From: Methanobacterium veterum
GTDB taxonomy: Archaea; Methanobacteriota; Methanobacteria; Methanobacteriales; Methanobacteriaceae
Direction of reading: 5' to 3'
Assembly (NCBI RefSeq): GCF_000745485.1
Contig: NZ_KN050693.1
Span: 597,995-661,994 of the forward strand
DNA: 64,000 nucleotides
Made by a program: the position numbers and the translations under genes. The notes under the pieces were generated by a model, which was given only the letters and a program-made list of their open reading frames with translations, was not told the origin of the DNA and did no database searches. Of this stretch, positions 9,343 through 16,990 are shown piece by piece (positions within the stretch are counted from its first letter, which is position 1; the number at the start of each line of letters is the position of its first letter).

Positions 9343-9452
9343 ACATTTCACGTTTTTAGAAGTATTTAAGAGTAAATTTATTAATTATCTTTCTCATAAT
9401 TAATACTGAAAGGATATGTGATGGCTGAATATTTTTACACTGGAGATGTGAA

Positions 9453-9839
9453 ATGTTCAAGATTAAAAGTATTTACGAACCTGCAGATAAAGAAGATGGA
9501 TTTAGAATTTTAGTAGATAAAACATGGCCCGAAGGATTATCAAAAGAAGATAGAAGGGTAGATTTATGGCTTAAAGAAATTGCCCCTACAAAAGATACAG
9601 ATAAATGGATCACAGAGAGCACTGTAGATTTTGAAGGGTTTAAAGAAGAGTATCGCAGGGAACTGCGAAGGAAAAAGACACTTATTTCCATTATCCGGAA
9701 CTTTGAAAAAGAAAATGGAACTGTTACTTTGTTATATTCTAAACGCGACCCCGAATGTAATTGTGCAGCGGTTTTGAAAGATAAACTTAATGGATACAGG
9801 ACAGTCAGCAGGTCTGTGGGCAGGCTTCATGGAGGGTGA
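9453..9839 (+). CDS. DUF488 (YeaO-like) family protein
   Basis: A small soluble protein of 128 residues. The blocks RILVDKTWPEGLSKEDRRVDLWLKE, broken by IAPTKD, and the C-terminal LLYSKRDPECNCAAVLKDKL are recognisable as the DUF488/YeaO family, which is widespread in bacteria and archaea and lacks a settled function. A ribosome site GGAGATG precedes the ATG closely. The two flanking genes are unrelated. Family call is good; function is not known. Confidence 0.8.
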   Translation: MFKIKSIYEPADKEDGFRILVDKTWPEGLSKEDRRVDLWLKEIAPTKDTDKWITESTVDFEGFKEEYRRELRRKKTLISIIRNFEKENGTVTLLYSKRDPECNCAAVLKDKLNGYRTVSRSVGRLHGG

Positions 9840-9876
9840 TTTTTAATTAGATTCAAAAAAAAGGATAATAATGAAG

Positions 9877-10887
9877 TTAATTTAATGTAACTCCATATTT
9901 TTTACATATTTTCTGGATGTAACTTGAGGATAGGAAAAGACTGCCTGCAATCTTTTTAGATTTTTCATCCAAAATACCGTAACCTAAAACGCCTATCACC
10001 TTTTTCTGGCTGTTAACAACAGGACCTCCACTGTAACCTTCACCTGTAATGGCGTTTGTTACGTAATATATAATGCCTTGAGGGTTAGGTGCCATTGCCT
10101 TTAAATTACCTGATGAGCTGGATGGGGTGCTGCTTTTTTTATTTACCGGATAGCCGTATATGACAACTTTTTCATTCATTTTGTGGCTTAAACTAATACC
10201 TGAAATGGGCAGATTCACACCACTGGTATTTACTTTTAGAAGTGCTATATCTTCACCATTTGCGGTATTTCCAGAACCTATTAAACTGGCTTTTAGTGAA
10301 TTACTGGTATTGACGTTGTGCAATGCGTTTCCCTTGACATAAATCTCACTTCTATAAGAGTTTGAAGATATCAATCCTTTTTTAATGAAATCATCTGTCG
10401 CACGTTCTAAGGCTTTCCTGCGGTCATTTTGAGTTTTGGGCACATTTTTAAACAACTGGTAAGCAAGTACTGGATTTTTATTTTTTAAATAGTACAGTAA
10501 ACCTGCCTCTTCAACATACCACTTTATATCACTAGAATTCATTTGTTTAAGCTGATTTTTGCTTTCTAATGCTCTGGAATCACTTAAAACGTGGAATGCA
10601 GTTATTATATAGCCGTTTTTATTTATAATAAAACCTGACCCGTAGCTGTAGGGCTGGTAGTTGACTGTTAAATTGGTTGTTACATTAAACATGGGGTCTT
10701 TAATTGTAACTGTGCCTGAAAAGCCCTGTTCAACGCTAACAGTTTTATCTGCAACATTTGCAGTGTTTGAAGAGCTTCCAGCAACTGCCTGTGCACATCC
10801 AATTCCTGAAAACCCGATAACAATGATGATCAGTAAAAATGTTCTAAATAAATTTAATAATTTGTTTTTTGATTCAGGTAGAATCAT
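9877..10887 (-). CDS. Secreted or membrane-anchored trypsin-like serine protease
   Basis: Paralogue of the protease at 6713-7897 but without the zinc ribbon. Residues 8-35 are a signal peptide or anchor (LFRTFLLIIIVIGFSGIGCAQA), with GCAQ possibly a lipobox. The protease domain keeps His99 (ITAFHVLS), an Asp (GEDIALLKVN) and Ser286 (GYSGGPVV). The spacing of all three matches the paralogue. No PDZ domain is present. The catalytic residues argue for an active extracytoplasmic protease; target unknown. A conserved bipartite element lies 164 nt upstream. Confidence 0.85.
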   Translation of the reverse strand: MILPESKNKLLNLFRTFLLIIIVIGFSGIGCAQAVAGSSSNTANVADKTVSVEQGFSGTVTIKDPMFNVTTNLTVNYQPYSYGSGFIINKNGYIITAFHVLSDSRALESKNQLKQMNSSDIKWYVEEAGLLYYLKNKNPVLAYQLFKNVPKTQNDRRKALERATDDFIKKGLISSNSYRSEIYVKGNALHNVNTSNSLKASLIGSGNTANGEDIALLKVNTSGVNLPISGISLSHKMNEKVVIYGYPVNKKSSTPSSSSGNLKAMAPNPQGIIYYVTNAITGEGYSGGPVVNSQKKVIGVLGYGILDEKSKKIAGSLFLSSSYIQKICKKYGVTLN

Positions 10888-11050
10888 GTTTCCACCTCAT
10901 GGGGATTGGTTGTTCAACAATATCTTAAATATTTGTATAATTGGAATAATATATATTATATCCTGTTTGTTAGTAATTAATCCTGAAAAGAAGTGGTTTT
11001 GTAGATTTTAAAATTAGTTAAAGCCTTCAAATTGGTATAAGGCATGTACA

Positions 11051-11086
11051 TCATGATGACCATTTTTAAACTGTTCTATTTCAAGA
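11051..11086 (-). promoter_or_regulatory. Bipartite element upstream of protease gene, copy 2
   Basis: On the plus strand: TCATGATGACCATTTTT, nine variable bases, TATTTCAAGA. Same length and spacing as 8102-8137 in front of the paralogous protease. The spacer sequences differ while the outer blocks are kept, which argues for a functional site rather than simple recent duplication. Confidence 0.5.
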
Positions 11087-11312
11087 TGGTTTTATTCGGT
11101 TTGAAGTTTTATATAAACATTTTGTTTTAATTACAATGAATGTATTTATCTTTTTTAAAATATCTTCCTATTTTTTCCAGTTGTTTTTGGTTCGTTATGT
11201 TTGTGATAATCTGAGATGACAATTTGCCCACCATCAGCGTAATATATCGTTTTATACTGTATGAACCTTACTATTTTGCTTAAATATCTACTATGTGGGG
11301 AAATATGTATAA

Positions 11313-11352
11313 GTAAGGACTTACATTACTATTGTTAGGTAGAATTACCTAA
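11313..11352. promoter_or_regulatory. Two adjacent inverted repeats upstream of small gene
   Basis: GTAAG-GA-CTTAC (11313-11324) and TTAGGTA-GAAT-TACCTAA (11335-11352) lie side by side. A TATA-like TTAAATATC about 30 nt upstream puts the transcription start at or next to them. They resemble operator half-sites for a dimeric regulator of the gene starting at 11412. Confidence 0.45.
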
Positions 11353-11411
11353 GATGTAGGTAAAATTTAGCGGAAAAATTAAGAATACAAAAATATTAGG
11401 AGGCGAAAAAG

Positions 11412-11819
11412 ATGCCGTTTTTAATCAACTATAAAGAAAATTCTTCAATTAAAGAAAAATATTCTAAGATGGGAATAACCAGCGATATAAAAACTTGGCT
11501 AGCAGCACATAGCTGGAAAATAAGAAAATTGGGGCTTGAATTAGATGGAAAACCATTAGCAGAGCTAATAAGGTTGGATGAGAAACTGCTTGTTGTTATT
11601 AATGAGGAAACTAAGAAAATGCTGGTCTTCAAAAATCATAGATTTTTGAGACCCGAAAACAAAGCATTCGAAAATCAGAGATTTTCGATGCCCTCGAACA
11701 CTGTCAAACATATTATGTTTGATGCAGCAAAAATCATAGATTTTTGCATGTTTCATGTTCGGGGCAGAGGAAATTACATTTCCTCAGGCGTCAAAATTTT
11801 CAATTTTGACAGTTTTTGA
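11412..11819 (+). CDS. Small hypothetical protein whose 3' half is a hairpin array
   Basis: I do not recognise this protein. The Shine-Dalgarno GGAGGCG before ATG is strong. Residues 1 to about 73 (to KKMLVF) look like an ordinary small globular protein. From there on the DNA is a run of six short palindromes (11629-11810) and the residues simply follow from them (FKNHRFLRP, FENQRFSMP, KIIDFCMFH). Probably the array invaded or replaced the 3' end of the gene and the frame stayed open by chance. The true functional part may be only the N-terminal domain. There is an operator-like pair of inverted repeats upstream. Confidence 0.5.
   Translation: MPFLINYKENSSIKEKYSKMGITSDIKTWLAAHSWKIRKLGLELDGKPLAELIRLDEKLLVVINEETKKMLVFKNHRFLRPENKAFENQRFSMPSNTVKHIMFDAAKIIDFCMFHVRGRGNYISSGVKIFNFDSF
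11629..11810. repeat. Hairpin array 1 (six units)
   Basis: Six palindromes in a row: arms TCAAAAATC (11629), TCGAAAATC (11668), TCAAACATA (11704), GCAAAAATC (11727), GAGGAAAT (11767) and GTCAAAATT (11790), five with a 3-nt loop and one with a 1-nt loop. Linkers also pair: TGCCCTCGAACA (11689-11700) with TGTTCGGGGCA (11756-11766), enclosing units 3 and 4. The arrangement matches arrays near 22.9, 35.9, 39.3, 52.2 and 61.8 kb. This copy overlaps the 3' part of a reading frame. Confidence 0.8.
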
Positions 11820-11827
11820 CGGTTCTG

Positions 11828-11946
11828 AATGATGTGGAATGCAGTGATTTTTAAGATGGTTTACTTTTTTCCGCAGCGTGAGCGAGGATTTTTTGATCCA
11901 TCCTTTTTTTTGAAAAAAGGTGGTTTGGAATGATGTGGAATGCAGT
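11828..11946. repeat. Direct repeat pair (18 nt) with long hairpin between
   Basis: AATGATGTGGAATGCAGT occurs at 11828-11845 and 11929-11946. Between them is a strong hairpin whose arms are CCATCCTTTTTT and AAAAAAGGTGG with one bulge (about 11898-11922). This may be a continuation of the neighbouring hairpin array or a terminator. Origin unknown. Confidence 0.5.
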
Positions 11947-12007
11947 TATTTCTAATTTCATTTCTTTTTCTAGTGTAATAATTAAATATTATATAACACA
12001 AATTAAA

Positions 12008-12027
12008 TCTTAAAGAACGATTTAAGA
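12008..12027. promoter_or_regulatory. Inverted repeat in MNT/HEPN promoter
   Basis: TCTTAAA, six bases, TTTAAGA, lying between a TATA-like ATATTATATAAC and the MNT start codon. The position fits the autoregulatory operator expected for toxin-antitoxin pairs. Confidence 0.45.
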
Positions 12028-12052
12028 ATGTACATATATAGGTGGCGGCCGT

Positions 12053-12334
12053 ATGAATGTTTTCAATGTCCTTAAAAAACATGAAAATGAAATTAAAGAG
12101 AAGTTTCATGTTAAAAGGATTGGTTTGTTTGGTTCCTATGTTCGGCATGAGGAAAATGAAAAAAGCGACATAGATATCCTTGTAGAGTTTGAGGAACCTA
12201 CACTGCATAATTTTATGGGATTAATTGATTATTTAGAAAATCTTTTCGATAGGAAAGTTGATTTAGTTACTCAAAAATCTTTAAATCCTTATTTACGCCC
12301 AATTGTTGAAAAAGAGGTTGTCTGGTGTGAATAG
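12053..12334 (+). CDS. mntA: MNT-type nucleotidyltransferase (antitoxin)
   Basis: A minimal nucleotidyltransferase of 93 residues. The active-site pattern is clear: GLFGSYVR (Gly27-Ser28), then SDIDILVEF with Asp39 and Asp41. These proteins pair with HEPN proteins; in characterised pairs the nucleotidyltransferase adds AMP to, and silences, the HEPN ribonuclease. The gene overlaps the downstream HEPN gene by 8 nt (GTGAATAG), a coupling typical of toxin-antitoxin operons. The Shine-Dalgarno GGTGG precedes the ATG. All catalytic residues are present. Confidence 0.9.
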   Translation: MNVFNVLKKHENEIKEKFHVKRIGLFGSYVRHEENEKSDIDILVEFEEPTLHNFMGLIDYLENLFDRKVDLVTQKSLNPYLRPIVEKEVVWCE

Positions 12335-12674
12335 GGATCAAATCTTTTTAAGACATATTCTAGACGAAATTGAATTTTTGGAAGAAGTATTCCCAATAAA
12401 CAGCAGTAAAGAGCTTTTAAGTGACCCTGTTATCCAAAGAGCTAGTGTAAGGAGCCTTGAAATAATTGGGGAGGCTGTGAAAAATTTATCCAATAATTTC
12501 AAAGCTGATAATTCTCAAATTGAATGGAAAGAGATCGCTGGGATGCGGGATAAACTTATTCATCGTTATTTTAGTGTTGATTTAGATATTGTTTATGAAG
12601 TTTTAATGAATAGACTTCCTGAACTTAAAGTAACTGTACTTAATGCATTAAACCTGTTTAATGATTTATTATAA
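12327..12674 (+). CDS. hepT: HEPN-domain ribonuclease toxin (DUF86)
   Basis: A small all-helical HEPN protein of 115 residues. The catalytic RX4H motif is RDKLIH (Arg74, His79) followed by RYF, typical of DUF86/HepT toxins. The start is GTG 12327, inside the end of the MNT gene; a TTG farther upstream at 12303 is unlikely. It acts as an RNase in characterised members, controlled by the cognate MNT. The last codons (NALNLFNDLL) belong to a 19-nt sequence repeated 50 nt downstream. Confidence 0.88.
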   Translation: MNRDQIFLRHILDEIEFLEEVFPINSSKELLSDPVIQRASVRSLEIIGEAVKNLSNNFKADNSQIEWKEIAGMRDKLIHRYFSVDLDIVYEVLMNRLPELKVTVLNALNLFNDLL

Positions 12675-12715
12675 TTTGAAAAAAAGTTTTTATGGTATTA
12701 AACCTGTTTAATGAT
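12647..12715. repeat. 19-nt direct repeat at the HEPN 3' end
   Basis: ATTAAACCTGTTTAATGAT occurs at 12647-12665 and 12697-12715. Each copy contains a palindrome (ATTAAAC-CT-GTTTAAT). The first copy codes for the C-terminus of the HEPN protein and the second is intergenic, so a small local duplication or a terminator pair is likely. Confidence 0.55.
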
Positions 12716-13331
12716 GAAAAAATTTTTAAAAACCATTGAAGCTGTTGGGAAATAATCAAATCTTCTGCTTTAAGTAAATTTTACCAGTTAGTAATTTAAT
12801 CATGAACTTTTAATAAAAATAATAAACTAAAACTATTTTTTAACAGATTCTTTATTTATGAATCCATTTTCAAGTATCGCTATTTTTTTGTCTCTAGCCT
12901 AGGTCTAGACTCTGGTTACTAAAAACTTGGCAAGAATATGCTGATTAATCCAATTATAAATTTTTTGAATCATTTAAAACATATATAAATAAGAAATTAT
13001 GATGCTTCTTATAAATTATGAAGTGTTAGGTTTAATGTGCTCTTAATTTACTCAATTCATTTCTTTTTAGATTTACTTCAAAGTTTTACAGTTATATTGT
13101 TGTATTCTTATAAAAAGCCTGTTCTTTTAGGATAAAATTACACTAAAACCATTTTGATCTTCTAATAAAAATTTATAATAAAAATTTAATATTTTTTAAT
13201 ACAATTTTTGTACTTTTATAATGTAAGATTATCTAGTTAACCTTATTAACTTAAAAAATGGGTTAATCATCCGTAACATTTAATAAGCATGACAACTATA
13301 ATACTAATTAGCACAGTATTATGATTAATAC

Positions 13332-13646
13332 GCTGGTAAAATGAAATTTTAACTACCAGTTCTAGCTTGTACTGGATATGTTCCAGTATATATCACAAAA
13401 TGCAATGGGGAAATCAAACCTGCTGTAATTGAGTGAGGGGATGCCTCCGCTTTGTTGACATAATCAAAATCGAATTATAATGGTTTGATTATCCGTTAAA
13501 TCGTTGCTATCAAGTTGAAGGTAGGGGTAGTCAGTTGAGATATGATGAGAGTTTTTAGAGATGTTTCTCTCATCATTTCTCTTTTAGAATCTGGTAATGA
13601 GGAGATGGTGAGAGTTTTGAGAGTTCTCTCACCATTGTCCAGATTT
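13332..13646. ncRNA. Hairpin-rich structured-RNA candidate
   Basis: A 315-nt stretch within 1.2 kb of AT-rich non-coding DNA, visibly richer in G and C than its surroundings. Successive stems: CTGGTA/TACCAG, TACTGGA/TCCAGTA (13370-13388), GAGG/CCTC, ATAATCAAA/TTTGATTAT (13460-13492), GATGAGAG/CTCTCATC (13544-13574), and a two-tier stem AATCTGG/CCAGATT enclosing GGTGAGAG/CTCTCACC (13588-13644). No open frame covers it. It lacks the signatures I know for RNase P, SRP or rRNA. Strand cannot be decided. It could be a novel RNA or a decayed mobile element; 12716-13331 to its left shows nothing I can name. Confidence 0.4.
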
Positions 13647-13663
13647 AGCTTATTTTTAAATTA

Positions 13664-13815
13664 CGCTCATGTCTAAATGGTTGTGCCGATGTTACTTTGA
13701 ATTTTTATGAGTTATAGGGTAAATTACACTCTTCCAAATATAATTTCATATAATTAATTGATATTATAATTTAATATAAAGCATGAAGTGTGTACCATGA
13801 TCATAGACATGAGTG
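13664..13815 (-). mobile_element. MITE-like element, copy C (152 bp)
   Basis: Ends are CGCTCATG (left) and CATGAGTG (right), an imperfect terminal inverted repeat. It is flanked by the exact 8-bp direct repeat TTAAATTA (13656-13663 and 13816-13823), a target-site duplication. Its reverse complement aligns with the element at 50665-50817 at both ends and in the middle (shared TCATGTCTATGATC, ATTAAATT and GTGTAATTTAC blocks). It has no coding capacity. A transposase acting in trans is not visible in the window. Confidence 0.8.
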
Positions 13816-13864
13816 TTAAATTAAATCATGTTTTATAGCTGTAAAATAACAATTATATCAATAT

Positions 13865-14398
13865 TTATTCTACACTCTTGTCCTGCTTTGAAACGCAGAA
13901 CCTGCAGAGAGCACCCGGCGTATTCATTTGTTTATCTTTTACAGGACATAAGTACACCCCGTTTTCAAATTTAAGCTTGAATCCTCCAGGAAATGAAGTT
14001 CCAACAGGGTGAATCGATGCCTCTAAAATAAAAGTCGTATAAATAGAAACAATTTTTGCTAAACGTAGAAAATAAAGTTCTGATCTAAGTTTAGATTCTT
14101 CTATCTGTTTGTTGAGCACTTCCAGAAATTCTTGAAACTTTTTATTGTTAATATGTCCTTCATAGTTTCCTTTATCTTCCCGGATATCTTTGAAACGGTT
14201 TATGAATGCTTTTGTGAAATTTTCAATGAACTCTTCTCTGTACCCTGCATGCATGTATTTAGCATCTTCCTGAATATAAGCAGAGGCAAGCATTATGTCG
14301 TGCATGTGAATTCGTGATGCTTCCTGTTTTAAAACACCTAAAAGTTCATTTTTTGATATCTTCCTGGAAAAATCGAGTTCTTCAATTGTTTCAACCAT
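13865..14398 (-). CDS. DUF2115 (UPF0305) family protein, copy 1
   Basis: A 177-residue methanogen protein. The C-terminus carries the family signature: PVGTSFPGGFKLKFENG, then CPVKDKQ and LCRFC, three cysteines that may form a metal site. The N-terminal part is helical. A second copy is at 18343-18879 and a decayed 3' fragment at 14503-14566, all on the minus strand. No function is established for the family. The two intact copies are clearly diverged from each other, so the duplication is not recent. Confidence 0.8.
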   Translation of the reverse strand: MVETIEELDFSRKISKNELLGVLKQEASRIHMHDIMLASAYIQEDAKYMHAGYREEFIENFTKAFINRFKDIREDKGNYEGHINNKKFQEFLEVLNKQIEESKLRSELYFLRLAKIVSIYTTFILEASIHPVGTSFPGGFKLKFENGVYLCPVKDKQMNTPGALCRFCVSKQDKSVE

Positions 14399-14502
14399 AT
14401 AATAAGACCCTAATTTTTATAAATTTTAAACCTGTTTTTGTTTAACTTATTATATAAAAGTTAAAAAATGGTTTCTTTCTGTAATGATGAATCCTGTAGT
14501 TA

Positions 14503-14566
14503 CATATTTTCGCCCTGCTCAGCAATACAGAACCCTCAAACAGTTCGGGGGTTATTCTTTGTTTTT
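14503..14566 (-). pseudogene. Decayed 3' fragment of a DUF2115 gene
   Basis: About 64 nt that align closely with the 3' end of the DUF2115 gene at 18346-18408 (shared blocks CAATACAGAA against CGATACAGAA, then CAAACAG, GGGTTAT and TTTGTTT). Single-base differences break the frame and the conserved cysteines. It resembles the right-hand copy more than the adjacent copy 1. It therefore marks the left edge of the AAA+/radical-SAM cassette as a direct-repeat remnant. Confidence 0.65.
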
Positions 14567-14585
14567 GAGTATAATACAAATAATA

Positions 14586-14597
14586 ATATATTTAAGG
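14586..14597 (+). promoter_or_regulatory. TATA box of the AAA+/radical-SAM cassette
   Basis: ATATATTTAAGG, about 45 nt before the first ATG, followed by a GGGGG ribosome site at 14628-14632. It is the only promoter-like site I see for the five tightly packed genes that follow. Confidence 0.45.
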
Positions 14598-14637
14598 TAA
14601 TGTTATAAAATGATTTAAGTGTTAAGGGGGCATAAAC

Positions 14638-16278
14638 ATGGAATCATATTCAAATGAGTTTAAAATATCTCTTTGTAATCTACTTAAAGCCAGATTTCCT
14701 TATTTGTATATAGCTACTTGGGAAGAAGATCGTTTATTATCTATAATAAGTTCAGTAATTGATGATGATTCTTTAATTAAAACAAAAAGGAAGTTATTCA
14801 CATGGAAAATCACCACCGGACTTTCTACTGGTGAATCATTAACGAAAAAGGTAATTAAAGATCCAATAGAGGTTCTTGACTTTATTGAAAAGTATGAAGA
14901 GCCTGCTATATTTGTACTTATAGATTTCCATATTTATTTTGGTCGTTCAGGAACTGCTCCAGACTTACATGTTATTCGAAAAATTAGGGACGTGTCTTCA
15001 GCTCTTAAAAGAAGTTTGAACCCTAAAAATGTCATTTTTGTATCTCCATCATTAATATTACCTGATGATCTACAGAAGGAAATAACTATTGTTGATTTTG
15101 AGCTTCCATCCTTTGATGAAATTATAAGTTTAATTGAAGAAATGATTGAAACAAATAAAAGAAATAATAGGATAACTGTAGATCTTGATCCACATGAAAA
15201 GGAATGCTTAGCAAGAGCATCCCTTGGTTTAACATTAGAAGAAGCTGAAAATGCATTTGCACGTTCTATGGTGGAAGATGGTTGTCTTAATATCGGAGAT
15301 TTAGACGTGGTTATTGAAGAAAAACGTCAGATAATCAAAAAAACTGAAATTCTGGAATTTATCAGTACAGATCTTGAAATGAGTGACGTTGGGGGATTGG
15401 AAAATCTCAAAACATGGCTTAAAAAACGTAATAAATCGTGGTTTGATTCAGCAAAGCGTTACGGCATATCCGCACCAAGGGGAGTTTTAATTACGGGAGT
15501 TCCTGGCTGTGGTAAAAGTTTAATCGTGAAAGCTATTAGTTCCATGTGGCAGTTACCATTTTTACGCTTGGATATAGGTAAGGTGTTCAGTGGAGTTGTG
15601 GGCAGTAGTGAAAAGAATATGAGAGAGGCCATTAAAATTGCTGAAACTATATCTCCATGCATATTGTGGATTGACGAAATAGAAAAGGCTTTTGGAGGTA
15701 TCGGCGGCGGTGATGGAGGAACATCCGAGAGAGTTTTTGGAACATTCCTTACGTGGATGCAGGAAAAAACTAAACCGGTTTTTGTCGCTGCTACTGCTAA
15801 TAATATTCGATTACTTCCTCCTGAATTCCTCAGAAAAGGTAGGTTTGATGAAATATTTTTTGTAGATATGCCTACGCATAAAGAAAGAGTAAACATATTC
15901 CAAATTCATATCAAAAAACGTCTTATAGATCAGAATGTTATAGGTGACTTTGAATTAAGTGATGAGTTGTTATATCATTTAGCTGATCTTACTGAAGGCT
16001 ATTCGGGTTCAGAAATTGAACAGGTGGTTATATCCGCACTATTTGATGCGTTTTCAGAAGATAGGAGTATTAATTTGCATGATTTTGAAAAGGCGATTAT
16101 TAGCACAGTTCCTCTTTCTAAAACACAGGAAGAAGAAATTATGAGGATCCGTGAATGGGCAAATGTACGTGCAGTTGCAGCTACATCTAAAGAAGATAGT
16201 AAAGGATATCAGAATGAAACCGCTGATATGGGTGGTGATGTAAATATCACCCGCGGTGGCCGAAGTATAGATGTTTAA
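14638..16278 (+). CDS. Ycf46-like AAA+ ATPase
   Basis: A two-part AAA+ protein of 546 residues. Residues 1 to about 235 resemble the inactive N-terminal AAA-like half of Ycf46 (start pattern LCNLLKARFPYLYIATWEED; FVLIDFHIYF in place of a Walker B). The C-terminal AAA+ module has Walker A GVPGCGKS (287-294), Walker B ILWIDE (Asp346-Glu347), sensor 1 ATANN and an arginine finger in LRKGRFDE. A C-terminal helical lid follows. It should be a soluble ATP-driven remodelling motor. It leads a cassette with DUF1257-like, DUF2997-like, membrane-HhH and radical-SAM proteins. Ycf46 proteins are known from plastids, cyanobacteria and other prokaryotes without a settled function. Family call is strong from the motif pattern. 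Confidence 0.85.
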   Translation: MESYSNEFKISLCNLLKARFPYLYIATWEEDRLLSIISSVIDDDSLIKTKRKLFTWKITTGLSTGESLTKKVIKDPIEVLDFIEKYEEPAIFVLIDFHIYFGRSGTAPDLHVIRKIRDVSSALKRSLNPKNVIFVSPSLILPDDLQKEITIVDFELPSFDEIISLIEEMIETNKRNNRITVDLDPHEKECLARASLGLTLEEAENAFARSMVEDGCLNIGDLDVVIEEKRQIIKKTEILEFISTDLEMSDVGGLENLKTWLKKRNKSWFDSAKRYGISAPRGVLITGVPGCGKSLIVKAISSMWQLPFLRLDIGKVFSGVVGSSEKNMREAIKIAETISPCILWIDEIEKAFGGIGGGDGGTSERVFGTFLTWMQEKTKPVFVAATANNIRLLPPEFLRKGRFDEIFFVDMPTHKERVNIFQIHIKKRLIDQNVIGDFELSDELLYHLADLTEGYSGSEIEQVVISALFDAFSEDRSINLHDFEKAIISTVPLSKTQEEEIMRIREWANVRAVAATSKEDSKGYQNETADMGGDVNITRGGRSIDV

Positions 16279-16289
16279 AGAGGGTTAAT

Positions 16290-16772
16290 ATGAGTGTGGA
16301 AATTGTACTTATGCCTATTGCAATTGCAGCCGTAGCAGGGGCAATAAAAACTAGAAATGAAAATAATAAAGAATTAGCAAGGACATTGAGAAATGAAAAA
16401 AATCGAGAATCCTCTGGTTATTTTACCCTAGGGACTAAAATTAAAGATACAAAATTATTAGAAGAGACTTTGAAAATTTATGGCTGTAAAAATGTATTAA
16501 TTGGAGATGATCTGGAAACAGAGTTGGATAAAGTAAGAATCATGTTTGAAAAGGATGAAAATGAGGTATTCAATGCTGTATTCCTTGGTGATATTTCACT
16601 AGAGAAAGCTAAAGAATTTATTTCAGATATAAATGGTGAATACACTAAATTGGTCCAGGAAAAAGTCTATCAGAATCTTTTAAAAAATGCTAGTGGACAT
16701 AATCTCCAACTTGAATCAGAAGAAGTAAAAGAAGACAATTCAATTGTGCTTACGTTTGCTTTACAGGAGTAA
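16290..16772 (+). CDS. DUF1257 (Ycf35)-like protein
   Basis: A 160-residue protein 11 nt after the AAA+ gene. An N-terminal hydrophobic stretch (IVLMPIAIAAVAGAIK) precedes a domain with the DUF1257 outline: FTLGTKIKDTKLLEETLKIYG, a central beta-rich part, and a C-terminal YQNLL...GHNLQLESEEVKEDNSI block that matches the closing strand of Ycf35-type proteins. In bacteria DUF1257 genes commonly sit beside DUF2997 and Ycf46 genes, and the same order here supports the call. Similarity is distant. The role is unknown; it may be the substrate or adaptor of the ATPase. Confidence 0.65.
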   Translation: MSVEIVLMPIAIAAVAGAIKTRNENNKELARTLRNEKNRESSGYFTLGTKIKDTKLLEETLKIYGCKNVLIGDDLETELDKVRIMFEKDENEVFNAVFLGDISLEKAKEFISDINGEYTKLVQEKVYQNLLKNASGHNLQLESEEVKEDNSIVLTFALQE

Positions 16773-16776
16773 AAAT

Positions 16777-16989
16777 ATGACCAAGAAAATTAAGATCCAG
16801 ATTTTTCCAGACGGTACGATCCAAACAGAGATTCAGGGAATAAAAGGGAAAAGATGTACAGAATATATCCACATCCTGGAAGAACTTTTGGAAGCTGAGG
16901 CTGTTGATTCTAATTATACTCCTGAATTTCACGAAACTGAAACAGTGAAAATAACTGAAAAACAAGAACAGAGAATTAGGGAGCGGTAA
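16777..16989 (+). CDS. DUF2997-like small protein
   Basis: A 70-residue protein. It starts at ATG 16777 (MTKKIKIQIFPDG), after GGAG that overlaps the end of the previous gene; a TTG 33 nt upstream is unlikely. The pattern of a beta strand, PDGTIQTEIQGIKGKRC and a short helix with a single conserved cysteine is that of DUF2997. It lies 4 nt after the DUF1257-like gene and 1 nt before the next, so it is surely co-translated. The Cys could be a modification or cluster site, which would suit a neighbouring radical-SAM enzyme; that is inference. Confidence 0.7.
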   Translation: MTKKIKIQIFPDGTIQTEIQGIKGKRCTEYIHILEELLEAEAVDSNYTPEFHETETVKITEKQEQRIRER

Positions 16990-16990
16990 A

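Noticed and set aside
13332..13646. RNase P or SRP RNA
   Set aside because: The conserved cores I know for these RNAs (for example GAGGAAAGTCC, or the SRP helix-8 tetraloop region) are not present.
15459..15896. 145-codon open frame on the minus strand within the AAA+ gene
   Set aside because: It is antisense to the Walker A to sensor region, Ser/Pro-rich and lacks a ribosome site: a shadow of the real gene.
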